This document shows positions 1 through 10,300 of a stretch of DNA of 64,000 bases, in pieces. Source of the DNA: Hyaloperonospora brassicae. Its lineage: Eukaryota; Oomycota; Peronosporomycetes; Peronosporales; Peronosporaceae. The position numbers and the translations under genes are program-made. The first letter of the stretch is position 1; every line of letters begins with the position of its first letter. The stretch lies in NCBI GenBank assembly GCA_947650285.1, contig CANTFL010001429.1:708293-772292 (forward strand), given 5' to 3'. The notes under the pieces are model-generated. The model worked only from the letters and a program-made list of their open reading frames with translations, made no database searches and was not told the origin of the DNA.

Positions 1-1268
1 AAAATCTCCAGCAGCATAGCTTGATTTTGTTTACGTTCCTCCATCCGCTCTTCACGTAACTCGTGCATTAGCTGTTCAAAGCGGGCATTCTGCGCCTTAA
101 GTAGCGCCTCAACGACCTGTTCATCCACGAGCATCCCCTCAACCTCAGCTGAAGGGTCCAGGCTTTGCATCTGCGAATCCGGCTCCGACACCTCGTCAGC
201 GCCACGAGACGAAAATGAGGTTAGCGATTGCGGTAAAGAACTCTCTGAAGACGTTTCAGACGACATGGACTGTTTGCGGACCTTCTTCTTGTGGCTCCGC
301 TTCCGTTTGTGACCCGGGGCCAACACCGTTCCAAGTTCTTCCTCCTTCTTGATGATGACACCCACTTTCTGGAACGTGTCGCGGTCAATCTCGCACCCCA
401 CTCGCTGACTCGACTTGGGACTTACGAGCTTCCGCTGCAGTCGGAATCGTTCGTTGAACGTGAGTTCGAACCAATCCGACTGGTCTAACGCGTCCAAGCC
501 CGCCACGCATTGACAGATAAAGTGATACGACTGGATGATACACCGTTTCTTTGCCGTGATGGAGCCTACGGACGTGTCTCGCGGCCCACCGAGTGCAATA
601 AACTTTTGTCGGATGAGCCAGTTAGGCAACCTGACCTTCTCGTCCGGTTCGTTGCCGATGTCGAGAAAATCGTCTACAGCTTCTTGCCACGCATCGACGA
701 ACAAGGCCCAGTCACGTGCTGTCCACGTGCTTTTCAAGGTGTCCAACATATCCTCTTCCAGGTTGGAGCTATCCTTTCGACAGTGTTTCTGCTTGACCAA
801 GTTGATCTTCGATTTCGTCTTCGATGGCGCCGTTGATTTTGTTGTCCCATTCGTCGTTGCGACGGGTTGGCCGCCGCACATGCGGTCCAGGCGTTGGAAC
901 AAGTCAAAGTCGATCACCGTCACCCCTTTTTCAGTATTGGTATACGCCCGACGCAGCTCTTGCTGCTCGGCCGTCGAGAGGTCGAACCACGCGGGCGTTT
1001 TCTTCTTCGCGCTCCGTTTGTTGGTCTCTACAATCAAACGGTACGACATGCACAGTCGATGGTGTTGACGCGTCACCGACGACAGACTGCGCTTGTCAGA
1101 GCCTGCAATGGCGCAAAACCGTGCGTGCAAAGTTGAGCGTTCTCCAGTGGACAGTAACAGGCGGTTCTTCGGGTCGTCCACGACTTCCTCCCACGCCTGC
1201 ACGAGCTGCAACAACTCGTCACTCCCCCACGCAGAATTCACGCGCGAGCCCGCACTTGAGGTCGGCAT
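1..1268 (-). CDS. SANT/Myb-like double-domain protein A (3' end outside window)
   Basis: This is an open reading frame on the minus strand running off the left edge, with about 422 codons visible. The ATG at 1268 is the first after an in-frame TGA some 24 nt upstream. Two similar helical modules are visible, at residues about 15-130 (motif LVQAWEEVV, later PAWFDLSTAEQQELR) and about 182-282 (motif FVDAWQEAV, later DWFELTFNERFRLQ). They resemble Myb/SANT-like or trihelix-type DNA-binding domains. A basic stretch near residues 310-325 (KRKRSHKKKVRK) could be a nuclear localisation signal. Next come a Ser/Glu-rich linker and a charged coiled coil (ELREERMEERKQNQ) that reaches the window edge. 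The next gene, at 1612-3521, has the same architecture and is a tandem paralogue. A DNA- or chromatin-binding role is inferred from the fold resemblance only. The exact family is not certain. Confidence 0.75.
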   Translation of the reverse strand, partial: MPTSSAGSRVNSAWGSDELLQLVQAWEEVVDDPKNRLLLSTGERSTLHARFCAIAGSDKRSLSSVTRQHHRLCMSYRLIVETNKRSAKKKTPAWFDLSTAEQQELRRAYTNTEKGVTVIDFDLFQRLDRMCGGQPVATTNGTTKSTAPSKTKSKINLVKQKHCRKDSSNLEEDMLDTLKSTWTARDWALFVDAWQEAVDDFLDIGNEPDEKVRLPNWLIRQKFIALGGPRDTSVGSITAKKRCIIQSYHFICQCVAGLDALDQSDWFELTFNERFRLQRKLVSPKSSQRVGCEIDRDTFQKVGVIIKKEEELGTVLAPGHKRKRSHKKKVRKQSMSSETSSESSLPQSLTSFSSRGADEVSEPDSQMQSLDPSAEVEGMLVDEQVVEALLKAQNARFEQLMHELREERMEERKQNQAMLLEI

Positions 1269-1611
1269 CTGCGACACGTCAATGCCGATCGATCAAGGGG
1301 TTCGCGACGCTCGGGCGGTGCCAACAGACGACGGGGTGTTGGGGCGTACGCAGCCGAAAACCACTCGGCGTCGACTTCGGGCGTCGAGAATCTCACTGGC
1401 TACGGATTAGATTTGTCGAAAATTTGTCAAATACCATACAAAAGCGAGTCTGAAAACGCGCGAGCGAGCAGTCGAATAGGCCACGACCGACTCGATGGCC
1501 CAAACGGAACGTCCTACGTATATTTAACCGGGAAATCTGAATGCAACGTCGACATGTAAGACGAGGAAAAGAGACGGCAGCATATCCTATAAGCCCGACG
1601 ACTGCACCTTA

Positions 1612-3521
1612 CTACTCGTTGGTTTGCTCTTGCTCCTGGCTCAGCAGACGCGAAGGTCGCAGTTCTCGCAAGAGCATTCGAGCCTGGTCGCGTTCTTGCG
1701 AACGTTCGTCCTGCAGCTGGTCAAACAACTTTACCATGTGCTGGCGCTGTTTCTCAACCAACGTCTCTGCAAAGCGCGACGGTTGCTTTGGCTTTTGGGC
1801 TGATGTGCTGCGCAGCTTGAGAGCTTCGAGAATGATCTCCAAATTCTGCTGGCGCTCTTGTCGCCGTTCCTCCTGGAACTCGTCCAAAAGCGACTTGAAC
1901 CGTTGCGTCTGAGCGTTCAACAACCCGGTGACCCACTTGGCATCGCTCAGCCCCGTTCGACGACGTTTGACAGGAGAAGTGGCCTTGACAGGATCCACCT
2001 CGCGGTTTCTTCGCTGAGTAAGGTTTCGACGAAGACGCTTTGCGGTGCTGAGCGGCCGAGACCGACTTGACTCTTCGGTCTTGCCGCCACTTCGAACAGC
2101 CGCCACATCCTCAGCATCTGAAGACTCTTCCTCGTCCGACGAGCGCTCTGCGATCACCTCACGTGTCGGCGAAACGACCGAGTTCTTCCTTTTTGCCACT
2201 TTCGTCCTCATCTTGTTCCGTTGTGGCAATTCAGCCAGTGTCACGGGAGGACGAAGTGCGTTAGCAATCGGAGTCAACACTGCTCGCTGGGCTCGATCGA
2301 TCTCGGCAAGTTGCTGGTACGTCGCTTTTTCGATCAAACAAGTGTGTTCGTGATGGTGGCCGTGCTTCTTCTGCAGCTCCATCCGTTCGTCTGGCGTCAT
2401 GCCAAACCAATTCGGTCGTGTACTCATCGACGCCAGCGTGCGGAGCACACTGCGCAACGACCGGAAAGCCATCATAATGGCGTACTTCTTCGCCCCAGTG
2501 GACTGGTTCGTTCGAGCAGGACTTCCAGCGCCACAGAGCTCGACGTACCGCTGATGGATGAGAGAGTTCAATCGAAGGCCTTCGTTCCGAGACGCAAACG
2601 ATCCGGCGTACCCGTTGTCAGCGAGCGACGTGACGACCTGGTGCCACGCCGCGATGAGTCGCGTCTCGTCGCTCTTCGACCACTTCGACGTGCTCTTGAT
2701 CTTGACTTTGCTCTTGGCTTTCGGAGGCGTGTCCTCCATGTCCGACGCTTTCTCCCTACAACCTCTTGTGGTATTGCCACGCTCCGAGTCCACCTCGTCC
2801 TCACTCGACGACTCTTCTGAAGGGGCAGACAAATCGTCACCTCGACTGTCTTCCGGCAACTGTTTCTGCTGCTGCTGCTCTGGTCGTGGCGGAGCAGGTG
2901 ACGACGGCGGCGAAAGCGTCGGCCGCGCGTGGCCATCGGACCGAAACATGGGCAAACCCGCCAGCGCTTCCGCCGCTGCTTTCATCTCGTCCGCCGTGGA
3001 CCGGTCCTGGAATTTCGGCTTTCGCGGCGGCAATTCCTTCCGGGCCAACGATACCGATACCGGCAACGGCGACGACAGCGGCGGCGGCGGCGGCGGAGGG
3101 GACGGAGGGAAGGCGAAGGCATTGGCGGAGGCGAAGGGGGCGGAGGGGGTTCGCAAATTCGCGACAACAGGTCAAACTCTTTGGGTGTGACCGCGGCCAG
3201 CGCCCCGAGACGGCCATTCAGCCGTCGGAGGTCGTCTTGTTGCGGCAGCGGCAGTTCGAACCACGTGGGCCGTCCCGAGCGGGCGCTCTCGGCGTTGAAC
3301 GCCCGCAGGAAGAGGAACGTGCGCACGAGTCGCTGGCGATGGGCTTCGACGTGGCGGAGCGCCACGGGCGCGGCGTCGCGATGCCGCAAGGCACGGAAGC
3401 GCTTGAAGAGGCGCTGGAGGTCGGACCGCGGGAGTTCGTCGCGGTCGCGAGGCGCGGAGACCGTTTGTTCCCACGCCTGCAGCAGCGCGCGGAGGTCGTC
3501 CGGTCGCCACCAATGGGTCAT
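1612..3521 (-). pseudogene. SANT/Myb-like double-domain protein B, with internal frameshift
   Basis: This is a tandem paralogue of the gene at 1-1268. The N-terminal part reads from the ATG at 3521 (MTHWWRPDDLRALLQAWEQ...) and carries module 1. The remainder, ending at 1612, lies in another frame and carries a proline-rich linker, an acidic Ser/Glu stretch, module 2 (LIAAWHQVV ... PNWFGMTPDERMELQ), a basic region and two copies of a charged coiled-coil unit (EERRQERQQN and DERSQERDQA). The frames switch inside a proline/serine-coding tract at about 3080-3150. Both frames code prolines there and no GT..AG intron is visible, so one base is missing or two are extra. The span of 1,910 nt agrees with this (remainder 2 on division by 3). 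Both halves keep good coding character, so a sequencing or assembly error, or a recent mutation, is likelier than long decay. It is called a pseudogene only because the frame is broken as given. Confidence 0.7.
2840..2885 (-). repeat. CAG/CTG run coding a polyglutamine stretch
   Basis: A short CTG-rich run on the plus strand at about 2860-2880 encodes a Gln run (EQQQQKQ) in the linker of the SANT-like gene B. This sort of simple repeat varies in length and lies near the proline tract where the reading frame is lost. Confidence 0.5.
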
Positions 3522-3857
3522 ACTGCGTGAATTGCCTGGAAGCAGTCCGTCTGTCACAGGGGTTTTGGCTCAACGTCGACGTTGGGCGTTTTTTCTCGGA
3601 CGAGGAAGTGGGGCGCGCGACGGAATCTGTTTGGGTTTCGCGGGTGGGGCCGACTGCTGCCGACGGTGGGGGTGGACTGCCGAAAGTGATACCGATCGCT
3701 GGCCGCGTGGACGAAACCGCAGAGTGATATTGACCGACTGGAGCGTCAATCCGATGTTTTTGTCCTGAATTGAGACGGTCTGAGTGGGCGATGGGGAGGA
3801 GGGAGTGGGTGGCGGACACAGAGTGGGCGAGAGAACCCCACACTACGAAAGCTGACG
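3522..3857. promoter_or_regulatory. shared divergent promoter region
   Basis: About 336 bp separate the starts of the minus-strand SANT-like gene B and the plus-strand methyltransferase, so both promoters must lie here or overlap the 5' ends. I see no clear TATA box. No coding sequence is supported in this interval. Confidence 0.4.
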
Positions 3858-4952
3858 ATGGCCAGTCGAGTGCAAGTGGTGTTTGAGGATTCCGTCGAGA
3901 CGGTGGAAAGCGCAACGCGGGTGCGGGTGCAGGATCAGGACTTGCACCTGACGTTGTTGATGGTACGAGTTATGTATCTACGCCGATAGTGCACTAACAG
4001 TCGATCGTTTGATGTTTTGTGATGTCAGTGACGACGGACCTGAACTTCACAGTTGTCAAAGGCGGCGAATGTGGCTACGAAGTTCAGACATTCACTCGTG
4101 TGTCTGTTGTTGCTGTGTTGCTGTGTTGCTGTGGTGTTGTGTTGTGGGTGTGGCGTCTCTGTGTTTCACAGCAACCAGATGAGCTCGCGCCGCTGTTTTC
4201 TGGAGCTGCGTGGGCCGGTACGATACTATGGGACGCTGCGGTGCACTTGGCACGTCGGGTGTTGACGACGTATCGTCGGCAACTGGAAGATCCGAATAAC
4301 GCCCTGCGGATTCTCGAGCTGGGCGCCGGCATGTGCGTTGATAGTGCAGAAGCTCTTGTTGTATCTCGCAACCGATCGGCTCGTGAGCGTGATAGATTTT
4401 GTCATTGCGCTGTCGTCGTGCAGCGGCGTACCGGGTATGGCAGCCCGAGTCGCCGGGGCCAAACACGTGGTGCTCACGGAGCAGAACGAGCTGCTGCGAC
4501 TGCTGAACGTGAATTTGGCGGCCAACAATGCGGTACTGCGTCTTCCAAGTGCTACAGCTGCTGCAGTTGCAACAAAGTCGGACGAGATGGATAGTGACGA
4601 GGGAGCGATCGTGGCGAGACCGCTGAGCTGGGGCGTGCAGCAGACGATGGAGTATGTGGCTCAGTACCGTGACGAGAAGGTGGACGTGGTGCTGTCGTGC
4701 GACTGCATCTACGAACCGCTCTATGGTACGTCTTGGCGAGCATTGGCACAAACGATGGAGCTGCTATGTGTAGCAAACCCCAACTGCGTGGTGCTCATGT
4801 GCGTCGAGCGTCGCAACGAGGACGGGGTCGACAAGTTCCTCACGTTCGTGGCAAAGGAGACGAAGCTCATGTGCAAGCTGGACGAGCAAACGACTGGTAC
4901 GGACAACAACCAACTCGAGGTGTACATTCTGGGTCTTTCAGCTAGCACGTGA
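3858..4952 (+). CDS. METTL21-like protein lysine methyltransferase
   Basis: This is a seven-beta-strand SAM-dependent methyltransferase of the METTL21/FAM86 type, which methylates lysines on chaperones or translation factors. Joining 4172-4332 to 4424-4952 gives the SAM-binding motif LELGAGIGVPGMAA followed by acidic VVLTEQ, and later VDVVLSCDCIYEPLY, the position of the family's D-x-x-Y-type signature. GTILWDAAVHLA before motif I is also typical. Two introns are well supported: 4100-4171 (GTGTCT..CACAG, phase 0) and 4333-4423 (GTGCGT..GCAG, phase 2). The N-terminus is less sure. An ATG at 3858 opens a plausible exon up to 3962 with a GTACGAG donor, but the nearest acceptor (ending 4028) puts the next exon out of frame. 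The acceptor ending at 4087 keeps frame. A start at the ATG at 4022 would give 255 residues. The substrate cannot be told from sequence. The stop lies 90 bp from the convergent PFKFB stop. Confidence 0.8.
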
Positions 4953-5042
4953 AACCATAACACAGGACGGTAAACTGGTGCTAGCGAACTTGCTAAGACA
5001 ACGACACGTTAGCCCTTCGGACCGCCGGATCGCGTTCGCTTT

Positions 5043-7384
5043 CTACATGGGGCGGTGCCACACTTCCTCACACTTGTAGGCCTTCGGGGTGATCTGAATG
5101 ACCACGTGCAGTGGAATGTTGAGCGTCGGGCACTCGTGCGGGGACTTGTTGGTAAGGTAAGCGTACAACACTCGCAGGATAGCCTGGTGGGCCACAATCA
5201 GCACGGGTTGGTCCATTCGCATCAGCTCCGTGATCACCGGCTCGAGGCGATGAATCACGTCCTGGTACGACTCGCCACGAGGATAGCGGTAATGGAGCTT
5301 GTTGTTCTTGCGCGCCAGGTATTCTTCCGGCATCTCCTCGGCCACCTGCTCGTACGTCATGCCATCGCAGATGCCAGCGTCGATCTCATCAAGCTGCTTC
5401 CACTTCACAATCGATCGACCTCGGGCTGCAATGCGTTCTACAGTCATGCCAGTACGCAGCATTGTCGACGTCCACACTGCGAGTTCCGTATCAGGCGTCG
5501 GGTAGTACGCATCGATAAACCGATCTAGTTGCTCAGCATACTGCACGCCCAGTGGGCTCAGAGGCGCGTCACCGCCAATGCGCTTCTGTACATTGTACAT
5601 ACTCTCGCCATGACGACTCAGCCAGATCGGTCTCGGCTTTAGGTTCAAGTTCGCCATCAGAAACATGATCCGCGACTGCAAGTAGCCGTACACTTGGTTG
5701 CAAAAGATCTGTCGACCCACGTCAATGATCTTGATGAACGGTGCACCCTCATGGTCGGCTGCAAGCGGTTCGTACATCGACTGGTAATGGTTGATGCGGC
5801 TATTGTAGTCTTCAGCGGCCTCATCCATCGTCTTTCCGGCGTAGTCGGCCGAGTTCAGCTTCATCTCGTTGATGGAAGAAGCTATAAGCTCTGGATCATC
5901 GCACACAGACTCGATGAACATCATTTCACACTTGTAACGCTGGTGCACCTCATCCAGCAGCATCTGACGGCGTTCACGCGTTACATTTGTGGCATCGAAA
6001 ATCACGCAGTCACAGTCATCACTCTCCAGCGCAGCAATCGAGTCATCTAAGCACTTCTTCGACAGGTCAGACCGGATTTGGAACGATTCCTCGTTCGTAG
6101 GATCCCAAAACGCGTGATCCACGTCTGATCCAACCAGTCTTCGACGATATTCTCCAGTGTTAAACGTACGAGAGTGGTGCCCCATCCACGTCAAGTGACG
6201 CGCCAGGATATGTCCAATGTGGGTCTTGCCCCGACCAGGCAAGCCCACAAGAAAGATGATCAGCTTGCCACCGCTCTGCTGTGGCGCAGCCGTCTGCTTT
6301 GCAGTGTGCGGTCCAGTCACCAACACCGAGCGATGACCACCTAATTGAGCACGGGTGTTGTGCTCATGCGTCACTAAATCTCCGCCAAAGTGCTGCGTCG
6401 TCGCAGCCAGGAGCACCAAGTTGGTGATTGCATCGTCCATGTAGTTTGTATACTTGGCCGTGGTAGCACCTGCCGCATCTGCAGTGGCCAAGGAACTGCT
6501 CGCTAAGGCGTGACTCAGCAATTCTTCGCTCTTGGACCGCGTCAATGTGCCAGCTCGAGGTCGGGTAATGCCGCCACTGCCGAGCAAGCTGCTGTTACTC
6601 GTGCGACGATCACTCACCTCGATGCCGTATTCCGAGTCTTCCGTCTCTTGAGGTTTACGAGGAGCTGTTAGCGGCGTCGGTCTCGGTGTCGAGTCCGCTT
6701 GTGTCTCTTGGTAGTTCCTAGGAGACCGCTGTGGCCGATGTGCAGGGGACGTCTGCAGTCGGAGCCTCATGATCTCCTCACTGGCAACAGGGTTCATCAC
6801 TGGCAGTCCGTTTTCGGCGTCCCGGATCATCGTGCAGACCGCCCGCTGCAGTGTCTTCTCCTGCGTCTGCGGGTCCACGTCGGGTCTGATGGTAATAAAG
6901 TTGTTGAGGTTGCCATAGCCATCAGGAGCGAACGTCACTTCGGGATCGTATTGCCACGCGCCGTCGACGCAAAACTTGAACAAGTGCGTGCCCACTGGCA
7001 GCCACAGCTTCACCCGAAAGAGGTCGGGGGCGTCACTCTGTTTCTTCAGCAATAGCTGCGACCCCCAACTGCAAATAGCAACAGGCACACGGACAAACAC
7101 AGCACCAGACACACAAACACAGCACCAGACACACAAATGACACGTGAGCCATAGCAGACAGACACGGAAGCAATTCATCGACTACGCGCTGACTTGTTGA
7201 AAGACCCCGTGACGCCAACAGAGTCGCAGGGACGGGACCACTCGATCACGGCCGGATACAGATGGTCGGCGGCCTCGTGGACGCTCTGGAGCGGCGTCTT
7301 GGGCTGGTGCAGCATCACGGCCTCTGTTGGGTGCGCGGGTGCAGGCGAGAGAGGACTCGAGCGGTCGGCCGCGTCAGAGCTCAT
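5043..7384 (-). CDS. PFKFB: 6-phosphofructo-2-kinase/fructose-2,6-bisphosphatase with N-terminal glycan-binding-like module
   Basis: This bifunctional cytosolic enzyme makes and degrades fructose-2,6-bisphosphate, the signal balancing glycolysis and gluconeogenesis. There are two exons: 7194-7384 and 5043-7068. The intron at 7069-7193 (GTCAGC..TTGCAG, phase 2) restores the run GSFNNWGSQ, and the product is 738 residues. The 2-kinase domain has the Walker A motif GLPGRGKT at about 339-346 and FDATN further on. The bisphosphatase (histidine phosphatase) domain has LSRHGES with the catalytic His near 550 and a second His in VAHQ near 691. Residues about 45-140 (EWSRP..VTGSFNNW, then LPVGTHLFKFCVDGAWQYDP) look like a CBM48/AMPK-beta-type carbohydrate-binding module. 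The linker (about 150-320) is Ser/Thr-rich. Starting at the ATG at 7178 would retain intron sequence and give a Cys-rich false leader. The start at 7384 is therefore preferred. The stop converges on the methyltransferase. Confidence 0.9.
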
Positions 7385-10300
7385 GAGGGAAGCGGAACGG
7401 CCACTTGCGCTCGACGGGGAAAATCGGATTGTGATGGCGCTCCTCAAAAGACGCGTGTGTGGAGATGTCGGTGTATACGCATTTTGGTATGCGTGCGTGT
7501 ATACACACACATGCGCGCACGACGGTGAAGTACGCCACGATTGGGGTTTAATTCAGTGTCGGCGGGAGGGACACAAAACGACCTGTCGCGCGGTGCAAAA
7601 AAGTATCCGAGCAAAAAAGACGCACACAACTGGACGGTCGACGCAGTGCGTCGTTTGTGCCGCATGCCCTCCCTCTGTTGTCGCTTTTCGCGCATGAAGC
7701 AGCCTGCCTGATTGTCGTACTTGAGCTTGCGATTATTGTAGAGGAAGTAAGGTCGTGTTTATTTGTAGAGCGGTTTTCAATGGCGGTCAAGGAGATTGCA
7801 AATCGCAGCTACGTATGGTACGACAATATCCACAAACTTGGCGTAAGTAGCGAAACCATATACTGTACTTGGTCTGCAGTCAACCGCAGTCCGTGTAGTC
7901 ATTAGCTCTGCAAGCGTGATAGAGTAACGTCTTGGTCTGCAATCGCAAAGACCGCGTTTACATGTCGGCACTTTGAATAGAAGGGGTGGCTGACTTCAGC
8001 GATATGTATACCCGACCCTTTATGTCATCTCGCGCTTTCGATTCATCCTTCCTGTCACACTCGATTGATACGTTTTGATTCTGCAAACTTTCGTTCACAA
8101 CCATAAACTCGATGTCTGGCTGTCAAACAAACGCTGACCAACTCATTTTGTCGTTCTTCGCTCATCGACGTGGAAGTGGCAAACTGCACGCGCGCACGAT
8201 TTCTTCTCATGTTTCGAGCACCATGTTCCGTTAGAGTCGTGAGTATTGTGCACAAATGTGCAAATTCGGGCTTAGTTTACAGTTTTAGCTGTTGAACGAA
8301 AAATAAACAGCCGTCCTTTTGCCGAAACGACCCGCAACGTTTTGACTTACCTCAGCCACTCATGTACGCGAATACAGCCATCGTCGCCCTACTAATCATA
8401 CATAATCTGTAAAATGTTACACAGGCATTTCGATTGCCAGGCGAAGATATACGCCTCCCCTCATCTCTGGTACTTGTTGCTGCTCCTTGCATCGTTGCAC
8501 CTGTAAACATTTGTTAAAAAGTTTTTGATGTCTTCCAGTACCTCACCGTCGATACACAGTCTCTTCCTGCTGATGTACGCTCTTCAGTGCCGCCGCCGAG
8601 CCACGTAACGTCTACGTAGAGTATCCTCAGTGCCTCGGGTAAGCACCATCCAATTCAGTCCATCGCCTGCCGATTTGAACCCCTCTCACATCAATCAAAG
8701 TCTACAAACGATGTCCGATATATACTGCTCAAGGGCACCCAATTACCTGGAACCCCGTTACTAAGCAAACGGCCTCTCAGTAGAAATAATCTGTCGAAGC
8801 ATAACGCTTTCGTAAGACATACTTTTTCACAATGGGGGCTTGGATAGTACGGGCAAAAGAGCCGGATCTGTGTGGCATGCAAAAACCGAGTAATGATACA
8901 ATCGTTGCGTGGTACGATAGACCCACTCAAACTCTAGCACACAACTAACAGTGGATAGTTAACCGGCAAGGGATGCGTGGCCCTAATCTGAAGAGGACGG
9001 TGGCTGATCGTTGCGACAGACGCCGAGTAAATATACTGACCTACAAACAAACATGTTGCATCTACGCAGAGGCAGCACGCTGTACATCATGATCTTTTGC
9101 AGACACGTTCTGCACTGTAAGCGCTGGCGTGAAAGAATCGTAAGATATAACTTTTTATTTGCAAAAGTAGCAAGCTACCGACCAATCTAGTGCTGCTACC
9201 ATCTGTAACGCGTACCGATGGTCGTCGCTTCCACCCTATTCCTCTTCGACTTGGCATGTGCCAAAACTCGTTAAATTTTGCGTGATCACAAATGACTTTG
9301 AAAGTTCCTTGAGATGCTTGACGCCGGGCATACGCATCGCGATAATTTCGTTTGTGCGTAGCGTCTCGGCAACGTTGTCACATACTATAATCCATGAGAG
9401 TAAGATAGTGTGTTCTGCGTGGGGGTGGAAGTGTAAACATGATACCGGGGTAAATTGCCGTCGTAAGGGACAAAAGGATGTCGGACCATGGCAAGCAGTG
9501 CAGTCTGTGCAGAAGCACTATATTTCTGTTGCTAATTATCCTTTTAGTATCTTCATTCTCTGTCTGTTGTAATCGAATTTAAACATGGACGATGATGATC
9601 CAGATGATCAATATTGATGCTAATTAATTCTTCTAAATGAAAAAAACCAGGACATTGCAACTATTGCAACTATATTAACGTGCACACAACGGTCCTAGTA
9701 TCTTCGCATTGAGGCATCCATGTACTTGTTATAAAATAACGCTTTTTTGTTCCATTCGGCGCCAGCACGGAAATATGCAAGGAAAAAAAGAGGTACCATA
9801 AAAGGACTAGTACCGAGAGGCTTGAGGCGACGAGGGTAAACAAGGTTTAGTTTTCATTGCTGTAATGGTCATCGCTTCGACATGATTATTACGAATCTTT
9901 TTATTTAGCCTACACGTCAAGGCATGCTGCTGGTGCTGTATTAAATGTTGATGAAGTTGTCTATGCAGACTTTGGCTAGCACATAGCTCATGTAATGTGA
10001 AATGCTTCTGCCGCCGCTACATATATTTGCTTTCATCGTCCTCAATCTCATCCAAATTAATCAAATGCTAGCTTTCTCACCGCATTTGAATATAGAAGGA
10101 GCTACAAGCCAGATAAAATTATCAAATGAAGACACAATAGACAAGTCTCTCTTCATTGTCAGCTTCAAAATTTTACGCACAGGAATGAATAAAATGCGAA
10201 GCTACCCATCCTATTTGCCTCCTTAATCATTGCGATAGTTCGATAGACGTACTCGCTAGCTCAAGTATCACTCAATTTTGAAGTACTGTGTTGTGGCAAT

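Noticed and set aside
2929..3768. Plus-strand open frame of 279 codons over the SANT-like gene B
   Set aside because: Arg-rich, low-complexity translation caused by the GC-rich coding strand opposite. The minus strand carries homologous domains.
4092..4751. Minus-strand frame of 219 codons over the methyltransferase
   Set aside because: It reads across the supported exons and introns of the plus-strand gene, and the translation is His/Arg-rich without a domain.
7033..7178. Cys-rich apparent signal sequence of the PFKFB open frame
   Set aside because: It is translated intron. Splicing 7069-7193 gives a continuous carbohydrate-binding-like module and a soluble enzyme.
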